Of a stretch of DNA of 64,000 nucleotides, positions 9,689-19,900 are shown one piece after another. Position 1 is the stretch's first letter. Each line of letters starts with the position of its first letter. Under the pieces are notes generated by a model. That model had not been told where the DNA came from, did not search any database, and worked only from the letters and a program-made list of their open reading frames with translations. The DNA comes from Panagrolaimus kolymaensis. Taxonomy: Eukaryota; Nematoda; Chromadorea; Rhabditida; Panagrolaimidae. The translations under genes and the position numbers were made by a program. The DNA lies in the NCBI GenBank assembly GCA_028622995.1, contig JAJQJQ010000023.1:558001-622000 (forward strand), in the 5' to 3' direction.

Positions 9689-12600
9689 TTACCGCCTGCT
9701 TCTTTTTGACGTTGATGCAGATGATCGAAGTTTTCTCAACCCTGTAAGCCAACCGTCATTTTCGACGGTTACCACCGTCTTTTGACGGTTTTGACCGTCA
9801 ATTTTTTTTTTCCAAAAACTCAAGATTATTGATAAATAAGCTATGGAGATTATTGCTGCTCTATTTTTTATAGTTGAAACCTATTTCAGAGCCTGACGGT
9901 CTCCACCGTCAACTGACGGTCGCCACCGTCAAGAGACGGTTGAAACCGACGATGCGCATTTTAGTTATGAATTTTTTTTTAAGGTTTCAAAATGATTTTT
10001 AACATTGAAAAAATATTATAAAAGCTAATTTCAAGCAATGATTAACGAGTTTTTTCCAATTCAATTCATTATTAATATCAAAAATGCACAAAAAATGTGA
10101 AATACATGTAAATTTTTTTTCTGTTTTTGTTTATTATTTTATTTTTATTTTTTTAATGCAAGATTATTTTGAACATATAAAAATGAAATACAAATATATA
10201 TTATTTTTAGATTATAATATTGTTTTACCATCATTAAAAAACAAAAAATTGTTATTATAAATATGTATGTATGAGAAATATTTAAAAAATTTAAGAGTTT
10301 GGAGAAAGTTTAACTTAAAAAACCATTAGAAAATAATTATAACAATGTTTAAACGTCCATAACTTCAGGTTCTTCTTCTTCAATTATAACAGGCAAAAAA
10401 GGAGCATACTTTTTTTTAAATTTTTCCATATTCTTCATCTTTATCAACATACTCACAGTTTCTGGTGATAAAGATCCACGTAACTTCGTCGCGGTCCTTC
10501 CCAATAAAGAAAAAACCCTTTCGCTTGCGGCACTGCTTGTGATGCACAGAACTTTTCTAGCTAGGATAGCAATATGAGGAAATACTTTAGCGTTTGCTTT
10601 CCAAAATTCAATTGCGTCGGCATAATTGTAAACAATGCTGTTTGATCTCAAGTCAAGGTAGTTCTCAACCTCAACATCGGTTGGATAAGTTACAATTGTT
10701 TGTCGATGCTGAGTAAAAGGGGAAGGAGGAGCCGCTGCATATGGATCTTCTACCGATTCATCATTGCTAACTTTATGAACCCATTTCTTTAAAGTTTCTA
10801 TGGCCTGTAAAACATTTATTATTCCTATCAAAATTTATTATAATATAGTTTACCGAAGGGATAGAAATTTGTGGAATTTCAAGAATCTTATCTTTGTTTA
10901 GTGGATCGAGCAGCAAACCCAAAATATAGTAGTCAGATTTTGCAAATAATGTTAATTGATAATCAACGACTTTCAAAGCAGCTTGGGCCATCGCTTTTCG
11001 ATCAGCATTATCATCTTCAATTTGGTCGACAAAAAATTGTCTTAAACGATAATATTCAATATAGACTTTGTTTATTGTTGGAGAAGTTTCAGACTAAAAT
11101 TTTAGTTATATGAAAAATTCAGAATGAACATAGGGAAGTAAGTAAAAGACATACTTGGAAAAGAGTAACTGCGTCTTTAATCGGTTCTAACAATTCTGTA
11201 TATGATTTTAAAAGAGGCAAGGTTGAACGATATTCTTGAAGTGCTTCTCGATAAACATATCGACCATTAGCAGAATAGCTATAAAGTTTAGTATTAATTA
11301 AATCCATTTGTTGTTGATTTAATTTGGTTAAGCTTTCTATTGAGCGGAAACGGGACAACCAGCGGGTTTCAGTGAATTTGAATAAAGAGCCACCAGCTTT
11401 TGATATTTTGTTTTTTAACCAAGGTCGAGAGCTAAAATAACAAAAATAAATAAATATTAAATAGCTTTTATGATGGCTTACTTCACTCCCTTGATTATTT
11501 TCATTGACATATCCAATTTTTTTTCAATTAATGTTAATCTTTCACGAGTAGTAACATCTAATTGAAATTCTGCTGGCAAGTAGTTATTTTTATATGGGCA
11601 TACGGCCCTTTTGCTGAGTAAGTTCAACAAATGGCAAGTATCATTCAAACGAGTGTATTCATTCAATGCTCTTACGATATTACTTCCCTGATCACTCGTA
11701 ATTACAATATTATTCTTTAAAAGTTCCAAAGTAATGCCATGTTTTTCTAAAGTCTGAGTTAAGTCATCCAAGACTTCATGACTTTCTGTGGTTTCGGCAG
11801 AAAATTCATGAAAATCCAAAATCCAATTTTCAATTTGCCTACAATTCAAAAATCAATAATTTATGTTAAAGAATAAAAGAAGAATATTTACCAATCTTCT
11901 GTAGTAAAATGGATTGTAACTACAAAATACTGAGAACCTTTGGTACCGAAGTCAAGCGTCAATGCAGCTCCAAATTTTTTAACATGATCAAGGATATGCT
12001 TTGAAAATTGGGGTTCCATTGTTTTGACAAAAGCTTTGCAATAATTTTTAACAGTTTGCCTGGAAGGAATAAAGCCCAAAATTGATGGATCGTTAGCAGG
12101 GATCACTTTGTTACGTGCACAAGAAATACCATAATCAAAACTGCAAAAAAAAATTTAAAATTTTAGTAAAATATTGGATTGTTTACCCTTCGCGATATAT
12201 GCTTTCCATCAAGTTTTTAAGCCCATTATGTTCAACTGTGGAAAATGGGACAACGTCAGTTGCAACCATAAAAGATAATAACTCTGTTAGTTTTAACTTT
12301 AAATGAGCTGGCGGTTCAACATCTTCTTGATTTTGATTTTGGTGTACATTTTTTTCATGCGAGCTTTAAAAAATTTGTTATAAAAATTTAAGCTATAGTT
12401 CATTTTTCACCCACTTTTTTTTAATACATATTCATTTTATGAGTTTAGATTAATAAATGCCAAATTATAAAAAAGTTTAATCTAATTTTTATATGTAGAG
12501 CCTTTTAAAAAAAACGTAAAAAAATAAATAACAATAAGACAGTAATGAACTCAAAAAAAAGTATTAAAAAAAGTTGGCGCTAAAACGATTGAACCAAGCC

Positions 12601-15110
12601 CTTTTTAATGTATGCGACTTACTATAAAGTTTGACGACTGGTAATAGTTGCGGCAAAAATATACTTGCATTTAACACACGTTACCGCGGCTTCTTCCTTT
12701 GTTTCCTTATAAACAATTTTTTGACATCCAGCATATATTTTTTCTCCGAGTTCAAGGATTCCATTACGAAGCGCTTGCAAAATTTCATTTCTATCGATCG
12801 ATGTAAGTTTACCTTCGTAAACTTTATTTCGGCTCCCAGGAGTAAGGCTCATTTTAGTTTACCACAATTTTAAAGCAAAATTCATTTACCAAGAATTACT
12901 AAATATAAAAAATCAAAAAATGGCTTTTTTGGCTTTTATAAACAATCGTTATATGCTATTTCGAACAAAATTTATAAAAAGTCATGCTGTCATATGTCGA
13001 TGCCCTTTTCGAAGGTTGTTTACAACTTTTAAGAAATTTTATCTTATGTTGATTTTCATTCTAGAAAGAAAAATATCGAAAAATATTTGGTGTTTTATTT
13101 TGTCGGCGACTTTTCTTTTGCACAAAAAAAGGATGTGGATAAACATTTTTGTTTTTCGTCTTATTTATTATTTTCCTTGAAAACTTTTTAAAAGAAAAAA
13201 AAACCTTTTAAAGATCCTTCGACATTTTGATGATATTTATATAGAAGTAAACATGTGGCATAAGGAAAGTGGCGTAATTTTTCGGTCGTTTATATTTCAT
13301 TTTTATATGTTCAAAATAATCTTGCATTAAAAAAATAAAAATAAAATAATAAACAAAAACAGAAAAAAAATTTACATGTATTTCACATTTTTTGTGCATT
13401 TTTGATATTAATAATGAATTGAATTGGAAAAAACTCGTTAATCATTGCTTGAAATTAGCTTTTATAATATTTTTTCAATGTTAAAAATCATTTTGAAACC
13501 TTAAAAAAAAATTCATAACTAAAATGCGCATCGTCGGTTTCAACCGTCTCTTGACGGTGGCGACCGTCAGTTGACGGTGGAGACCGTCAGGCTCTGAAAT
13601 AGGTTTCAACTATAAAAAATAGAGCAGCAATAATCTCCATAGCTTATTTATCAATAATCTTGAGTTTTTGGAAAAAAAAAATTGACGGTCAAAACCGTCA
13701 AAAGACGGTGGTAACCGTCGAAAATGACGGTTGGCTTACAGGGTTGAGTTTTCTAACTGCAAATCGATCAGAATTTTGTGGAGTTTTCTTTATCATTTTT
13801 ATCGAAGGAGTTTTTGTTAAAGGTTGTGGAGTTTTAGAAATGGTTTTTGTTTGAGGCGTTTTTGATGACGATGTTCGTTTTTGAGGTGGAATTTTTACTG
13901 CTTTTAAATCAACTTTGATTGTGCTTACAGCAAAATTATTAATTTCTTTATTTCTTCCACGTTTTGGAGTAGGTGGAGAACATGTGGATGAAGGTACTTG
14001 TTTATGATGAGTTGCATTGCCACCACTACTAACTAGAGCTTTTTTTTTCAATTGCGAAGTTAAACTTGTTTTAGGGATTTCAAGATGCTTTTTGTTGGGA
14101 GTTTTTATAGGTTTCACTGGAGTCTTTAATGGATTCACGGGCGATAAAAGTTGCAACTTTGGAGTTTCAATATTTTCTTTTTTCAATTCACTCAAACTTT
14201 TTCGTGGGTTTATTATTCTTTTGATGGGCGATAAATAGCTATCATTTTGTTGCCGCCTTGGAGTTTTGGAAACTGTTTTTCTTAGAGTTTTCTTAGTTGC
14301 TTCAAGTCGTGTTTTGCAATCATCACAAAACCATTCAGCCTCCGGGTCTTCTGTTAATCCAACACAAATAAAATGAAACCATTCATATTCGCAACTTTCA
14401 CCATCGCAAGCTACCATTCGACCAAATGCAACCTAGAAACAAGCGATTATCATTGAGCGTATAAATATTAGAAACATACTCTTTGACAATAACAATATTG
14501 AGGTTCTGATGGATCTGCTTGATAATCGACAACTGCCACGGGTTCAGTGGAAACGCTTTCTCGAGCTTTAGGATTTCCTAAAATGGTAAATAAAATAAGA
14601 TATTATAAAATACCTATATATGAAGAAAAAAAATTTACGTTTATGCCGCCTCAAATGATGCTTCTTTTTTCTTCTTCGCTGATCCAAAACTGCTAATCTC
14701 GCAAGTGCAGCATCGCTTGATTTTGCAGTTTCTTTATTATCCCAATATTTTTGAAGCTTTTTATCAAAATCATTTACTTCTTTATCCACTGCATCATAAG
14801 CATCTTTACAAATTTTAAGCTTTTCTTTTTGGAAATCAATTGCTTTTTTGTGAAATTTCTGAAAACAAATTTTTCTAAACTCAAAGTGAATGAAGTAAAG
14901 CCAGAAACTTACCATAACTTCATCGATTCCATTTTTAATATTAACTTTATTCCTTCGATTTTCTTTTATTCTTGAAGTTAACGCTTCAATAAAATTATTA
15001 ACATTTTGATGAATTTCTGAATCAAGCGTTTGAAGTTTATCATTGGTTTTAGTTATTAATCGTTGAGCTTCTTGAATATTTTCTGAAGCTGTTTCAATAT
15101 CATGTGACAT
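9689..15110 (-). CDS. ING-family PHD-finger protein, last exon split by a hAT insertion
   Basis: ING proteins read H3K4me3 and guide histone acetyltransferase or deacetylase complexes. Exons (minus): 14913-15110, 14639-14858, 14480-14577, then the last exon from 14432. ATG at 15110 starts an ING-type helical domain (residues 1 to about 140, ending RRRKKKHHLRRHKR). A complete C4HC3 PHD finger follows: C168, C170, C181, C186, H192, C195, C208, C211, with the ING signature EWFHF at 189-193; the cage Tyr is Phe (AFG). The tail of about 200 residues is basic and full of KTP motifs; most ING proteins end soon after the PHD. The hAT element at 9737-13746 cuts the tail after V-R-K-L. As the DNA stands the frame runs 15 residues into the element and stops at 13698 (416 aa). 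Without the element and one 8-bp duplicate the frame ends RSSASTSKRSRR at 9689 (413 aa). Confidence 0.88.
9729..9736. repeat. Target-site duplication, left copy
   Basis: AGTTTTCT abuts the left end CAACCCTG of the hAT element and matches the right copy exactly; 8 bp is the hAT superfamily length. Confidence 0.93.
9752..9799. repeat. Outer cluster of GACGGT/ACCGTC hexamers (left end)
   Basis: Hexamers at 9752, 9764, 9774, 9784 and 9794 alternate ACCGTC, GACGGT, ACCGTC, GACGGT, ACCGTC. Spacing is 12, then 10, 10, 10 bp. Likely subterminal transposase-binding sites (inference). Confidence 0.75.
9895..9950. repeat. Inner cluster of GACGGT/ACCGTC hexamers (left end)
   Basis: Hexamers at 9895, 9905, 9915, 9925 and 9935 alternate orientation at exactly 10-bp steps, with a degenerate ACCGAC at 9945. 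Each unit sits about one helical turn from the next. Confidence 0.75.
10349..12852 (-). CDS. hAT transposase, intact, 661 aa, seven exons
   Basis: Cut-and-paste transposase. Exons on the minus strand: 12623-12852, 12187-12363, 11892-12140, 11482-11838, 11155-11431, 10854-11093 and 10349-10804; all GT-AG, total 1,986 nt with no internal stop. ATG at 12852. A BED-type zinc finger is spread over the first splice site (C59, C62, H79, H84). hAT blocks follow in order: VVPFSTVEHNG; LTLDFG with candidate catalytic D199; ITSDQGSN with D268; DTCHLLNLL with the C287/H288 pair typical of the family; TETRWLSRF; and the C-terminal dimerisation block (FWKANAKVFPHIAILARKVL, then SSAASERVFS with candidate catalytic E605). 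Length and motif set match active hAT enzymes. Expression is not shown by the sequence. Confidence 0.93.
13533..13588. repeat. Inner hexamer cluster (right end)
   Basis: Mirror of 9895-9950: alternating GACGGT/ACCGTC at 10-bp steps. Confidence 0.75.
13684..13731. repeat. Outer hexamer cluster (right end)
   Basis: Mirror of 9752-9799. In the interrupted ING frame this DNA is read as coding sequence. Confidence 0.75.
13747..13754. repeat. Target-site duplication, right copy
   Basis: AGTTTTCT directly after the element's GGGTTG end; identical to 9729-9736. It belongs to the ING codons V-R-K-L. Confidence 0.93.
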
Positions 15111-15562
15111 CGTTTTTGTTATTAAACACAATAATAATATAAGTAATTTAATACTTAAGCTTAAAATTAATTGAAAGAGTTACTTTTCCAGCGTTTTAAT
15201 GAATTTGTTTTGGCAATGTTCCAAAAAAATTGATTTTTTTTCACTTTGAGAACATTTTTTTTCTTTATTCCCTTTAAAAATATAAAAATTTATTGTAAAA
15301 AAATTGTTTCACCAATCACTTCAATAATTTCATAAACTGAATTAAATAATTATTAAACATTTGTGATTTGAGCAGGTCAAACTAATGTCGCTTCAGGTGA
15401 AGCTAAACATAGAAAAGAAGAAAAATTAACTCAAAAAAGGGAGCGATAATGAAATCGAACAACATAAACTCGCTTTTCCAATAGCTGCCTTCATCATCCA
15501 AAGGTTGGATTTTACTTCATGCTAAAAGTTTGCTTTTTTTGATAATTTTTTTTTAACCTAAA
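15111..15562. other. ING upstream region
   Basis: About 450 bp between the ING start (minus) and the decayed plus-strand gene. AT-rich, with no recognised element; it should hold the ING promoter. Confidence 0.4.
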
Positions 15563-16489
15563 ACCCAAACCGAAGATGAAGAGGAAATTTCAGTTGTTGT
15601 TGCAACACCGTCTTCAATTTCAGCGATTATTACAGAAGTCATAATTCAACGTGAAGTAGAGAAAATCATAAGAGGAAACAATACCACCAATGTTTGTCAC
15701 CACGATTAATCTTTTTACAATTTTATCACATAACTTTAACACTTTTTAACGTTCAACTAACAACAGAAGAGCCAAATGAGATTTCAACTAAAGCAAAAGA
15801 TAGTATCCTCCCATGCAAGTGAAAACCGAAATTCCTCCAATGGTTGAAGAAGAAAATAAATTTGATGATAATAATAATGGATTAGAAATACAATTCACAA
15901 CAACATATTGGTTTTGTTATTACATGTTTCAAAATGCTAAATCAAAAATAATTATTTTAGAAGACTAACAACCCCACAATGATTCATGTTGAGCCATTCC
16001 TGAATCTGATGAAATTGATAATAGTCATATTCCAAACACCATTGCGTAATAAAAGTGTCGATTTGATGGAAATGAGCACGAAGAAGAAATGAATCCGCAT
16101 ATTCATCTAATTCAAGTAAATCCCAATGAAATTATTAATAAACCCGCAAATAACGATAAAGATACATAAAAACTTTATAATCAAAATATTGATAATTCTG
16201 AAACTACATCAAATGCATCATCATCAAAAGGTGGTGGTGTAAGTTAATTTTCATGGGTCAATGCCATTTTAGCCATAGTTAGTAAACCAACCAAACTCTG
16301 CACAAAACTAATCAAAATTAAAAAAATCTTTACACTTTTTACTATTAAAAGCCCTCATTTTTGTATGAATGTTCACTTTATATTGTTCGTAATGTTCTGC
16401 CATCGAGACGTTTACATGGTAAATATAATCCTACGAGAAAAGAAAATGCTGTAACATTCACATATTTCATGCCGATGAAACACTATTAG
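15563..16489 (+). pseudogene. Decayed coding region, acidic unknown protein
   Basis: Several plus-strand stretches look like coding DNA but are broken. 15563-15709 reads TQTEDEEEISVVVATPSS and continues to a stop. Around 15815 comes MQVKTEIPPMVEEENKFDD. From about 15985 one frame reads AIPESDEIDNSHIPNTIA, two stops, KCRFDGNEHEEEMNPHIHLI, one stop, then NQNIDNSETTSNASSSKGGG to a donor GTAAGT at 16239. A matching acceptor at 16351 opens an in-phase 45-codon last exon (16352-16489: CSLYIVRNVLPSRRLHGKY, then a stop). So splice signals and phase survive while at least four stops interrupt the frame. The product was acidic, Asn/Ser-rich and probably disordered. I do not recognise the family. Confidence 0.5.
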
Positions 16490-16679
16490 CAAACGAGAAA
16501 AATTTATTTAAAAGCAAACGAAATCCACTAACACTAAAATAGATAACAAAAAAAATTTTTTGAAGAACAAAAGCGTGTGATTTTATTCTTTCATATTTTG
16601 CTTAACATTTTTTGGTTCAAGTTCAAAAACAAACAAAAAAACAAACAAATGCAAAGCATATTTAACTTTTAATTAGGCC
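16490..16679. other. AT-rich spacer
   Basis: A-rich, including AAACAAACAAAC-like runs near 16630-16650; nothing else seen. Confidence 0.5.
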
Positions 16680-16845
16680 AGAGCTGTCGTTTCGCTGCGC
16701 CAGCGAAAAGCGCTAAACGCCCAGCGTTCTTTCGTTTGAATAAACGCCAGCGAACGCTGGCGTTTTTTTTAAAAAGCTTTTGAAGCGCTGCGCTGAAAAC
16801 AGCGTTCAACGCTGTCGCTGGCGTTTTCGCTGATCGCTGTTTGAT
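16680..16845. repeat. CG-rich CAGCG/CGCTG repeat patch, possible transposon end
   Basis: In a strongly AT-rich window this 165-bp patch is dense in CpG and in the motifs AGCG, CGCT and CGCTGGCGTT. A perfect hairpin has 11-bp arms at 16742-16752 and 16755-16765 with a 2-base loop. Further copies of the arm motif lie near 16710 and at 16816-16825. The left edge CAGAGCTG resembles hAT-type termini. No partner end or flanking duplication is visible, so the call as a solo or truncated transposon end is inference. Confidence 0.5.
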
Positions 16846-16990
16846 TCATACATGGAAGTTCCATTGCTACATATTTTTATTTTAGTAGTATATTTTAACC
16901 ATCCACTTAAATTTGATATTCTCTTATGGTTTATAGATTTTCGACCATGGAGAATCCGAATATGAATCCCATTACCCTTATTGTATATAC
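16846..16990. other. Unique AT-rich junction before the satellite
   Basis: About 145 bp separates the CG-rich patch from the first satellite monomer. The last bases (ATAATTTTGTACTTTAG) already resemble the monomer junction ATAAAATTGTTTTTGTACTTTAG. Confidence 0.5.
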
Positions 16991-19900
16991 ATAATTTTGT
17001 ACTTTAGTTTTAAATTTATGAAGATCAAAAACTCAAAAAAATCAGTGAAGATTAATTTCTCTTCTTTAAAAATAGTAACTCAAGCTATTGCCTTCTTGGA
17101 CATTAATAATTTTTTTATCCATAAAATTGTTTTTGTTTTTTAGTTTTAAATAAACGAACATCACAAACTCAAAAAAAACAGTGAAGATTAATTTCTCTTC
17201 TTTAAAAATAGTAACTCAAGCTATTGCCTTCTTGGACATTAATAATTTTTTTATCCATAAAATTGTTTTTGTAATTTAGTTTTAAATTTATGAAGATCAA
17301 AAACTCAAAAAAATCAGTGAATATTAATTTTTCTTCTATAAAAATAGTAACTCAAGCTATTGCCTTCTTGGACATTAATAATTTTTTTATCCATAAAATT
17401 GTTTTTGTACTTTAGTTTTAAATTTATGAAGATCAAAAACTCAAAAAAAACAGTGAAGATTAATTTCTCGTCTTTAAAAATAGTAACTCAAGCTATTGCC
17501 TTCTTGGACATTAATAATTTTTTTATCCATAAAATTGTTTTTGTTTTTTAGTTTTAAATAAATGAACATCACAAACTCAAAAAAATCAGTGAAGACTAAT
17601 TTCTCTTCTTTAAAAATAGTAACTCAAGCTATTGCCTTCTTGGACATTAATAATTTTTTTATCCATAAAATTGTTTTTGTACTTTAGTTTTAAATTTATG
17701 AAGATCAAAAACTCAAAAAAAACAGTGAAGATTAATTTCTCGTCTTTAAAAATAGTAACTCAAGCTATTGCCTTCTTGGACATTAATAATTTTTTTATCC
17801 ATAAAATTGTTTTTGTACTTTAGTTTTAAATTTATGAAGATCAAAAACTCAAAAAAATCAGTGAAGATTAATTTTTCTTCTATAAAAATAGTAACTCAAG
17901 CTATTGCCTTCTTGGACATTAATAATTTTTTTATCCATAAAATTGTTTTTGTACTTTAGTTTTAAATTTATGAAGATCAAAAACTCAAAAAAAACAGTGA
18001 AGATTAATTTCTCGTCTTTAAAAATAGTAACTCAAGCTATTGCCATCTTGGACATTAATTTTTTTTTTATCCATAAAATTGTTTTTGTTTTTTAGTTTTA
18101 AATAAATGAACATCACAAACTCAAAAAAATCAGTGAAGACTAATTTCTCTTCTTTAAAAATAGTAACTCAAGCTATTGCCTTCTTGGACATTAATAATTT
18201 TTTTATCCATAAAATTGTTTTTGTACTTTAGTTTTAAATTTATGAAGATCAAAAACTCAAAAAAATCAGTGAATATTAATTTTTCTTCTATAAAAATAGT
18301 AACTCAAGCTATTGCCTTCTTGGACATTAATAATTTTTTTATCCATAAAATTGTTTTTGTACTTTAGATTTAAATTTATGAAGATCAAAAACTCAAAAAA
18401 ATCAGTGAATATTAATTTTTCTTCTATAAAAATAGTAACTCAAGCTATTGCCATCTTGGACATTAATAATTTTTTTATCCATAAAATTGTTTTTGTACTT
18501 TAGTTTTAAATTTATGAAGATCAAAAACTCAAAAAAAACAGTGAAGATTAATTTCTCGTCTTTAAAAATAGTAACTCAAGCTATTGCCATCTTGGACATT
18601 AATTTTTTTTTTATCCATAAAATTGTTTTTGTTTTTTAGTTTTAAATAAATGAACATCACAAACTCAAAAAAATCAGTGAAGACTAATTTCTCTTCTTTA
18701 AAAATAGTAACTCAAGCTATTGCCTTCTTGGACATTAATAATTTTTTTATCCATAAAATTGTTTTTGTACTTTAGATTTAAATTTATGAAGATCAAAAAC
18801 TCAAAAAAAACAGTGAAGATTAATTTCTCGTCTTTAAAAATAGTAACTCAAGCTATTGCCATCTTGGACATTAATTTTTTTTTTATCCATAAAATTGTTT
18901 TTGTTTTTTAGTTTTAAATAAATGAACATCACAAACTCAAAAAAATCAGTGAAGACTAATTTCTCTTCTTTAAAAATAGTAACTCAAGCTATTGCCTTCT
19001 TGGACATTAATAATTTTTTTATCCATAAAAATGTTTTTGTTTTTTAGTTTTAAATAAATGAACATCACAAACTCAAAAAAATCAGTGAAGACTAATTTCT
19101 CTTCTTTAAAAATAGTAACTCAAGCTATTGCCATCTTGGACATTAATTTTTTTTTTATCCATAAAAATGTTTTTGTTTTTTAGTTTTAAATAAATGAACA
19201 TCACAAACTCAAAAAAACAGTGAAGATTAATTTCTCTTCTTTAAAAATAGTAACTCAAGCTATTGCCATCTTGGACATTAATTTTTTTTTTATCCATAAA
19301 ATTGTTTTTGTTTTTTAGTTTTAAATAAATGAACATCACAAACTCAAAAAAAACAGTGAAGATTAATTTCTCTTCTTTAAAAATAGTAACTCAAGCTATT
19401 GCCTTCTTGGACATTAATAATTTTTTTATCCATAAAATTGTTTTTGTACTTTAGTTTTAAATTTATGAAGATCAAAAACTCAAAAAAAACAGTGAAGATT
19501 AATTTCTCGTCTTTAAAAATAGTAACTCAAGCTATTGCCTTCTTGGACATTAATAATTTTTTTATCCATAAAATTGTTTTTGTACTTTAGTTTTAAATTT
19601 ATGAAGATCAAAAACTCAAAAAAAACAGTGAAGATTAATTTCTCGTCTTTAAAAATAGTAACTCAAGCTATTGCCTTCTTGGACATTAATAATTTTTTTA
19701 TCCATAAAATTGTTTTTGTACTTTAGTTTTAAATTTATGAAGATCAAAAACTCAAAAAAAACAGTGAAGATTAATTTCTCGTCTTTAAAAATAGTAACTC
19801 AAGCTATTGCCATCTTGGACATTAATAATTTTTTTATCCATAAAATTGTTTTTGTACTTTAGTTTTAAATTTATGAAGATCAAAAACTCAAAAAAATCAA

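Larger units (their letters stand above)
9737..10190 (+). repeat. hAT left terminal inverted repeat, 454 bp
   Basis: Matches the reverse complement of 13293-13746 from the CAACCCTG end to ATGAAATA. Equal lengths imply no net indel between the arms. hAT TIRs are usually tens of bp, so this is unusually long. Confidence 0.9.
9737..13746 (-). mobile_element. Autonomous-looking hAT DNA transposon, 4,010 bp, with 454-bp inverted repeats
   Basis: The ends are CAACCCTGTAAGCC on the left and its reverse complement on the right, flanked by the exact 8-bp repeat AGTTTTCT. Inside is one minus-strand transposase gene (10349-12852) with no visible break. Outside the TIRs and the gene there remain about 160 bp of 3' region (10191-10348) and about 440 bp of 5' region (12853-13292, probably promoter and 5' UTR). 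The exact duplication, collinear TIRs and open transposase argue for a recent insertion. It lies in the same orientation as the ING gene it interrupts. Confidence 0.95.
13293..13746 (-). repeat. hAT right terminal inverted repeat, 454 bp
   Basis: Reverse complement of 9737-10190. It supplies the last 15 codons and the stop (13698) of the interrupted ING reading frame. Confidence 0.9.

Noticed and set aside
9474..9752. 92-codon minus-strand frame across the transposon edge
   Set aside because: It begins inside the transposon end, lies in the ING 3' UTR in a different frame from the ING tail, and has no recognisable domain.
12920..13180. 86-codon plus-strand frame in the transposon 5' region
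   Set aside because: Low-complexity AT-rich translation on the strand opposite the transposase; no conserved features.
9737..13746. Domesticated transposase fused to ING
   Set aside because: The transposase has its own start, stop and promoter space, TIRs and an exact target duplication are intact, and the ING frame stops 15 codons into the element; a plain insertion explains everything.
14017..14238. Plus-strand frame opposite the ING tail
   Set aside because: Shadow of the KTP-rich minus-strand coding sequence.
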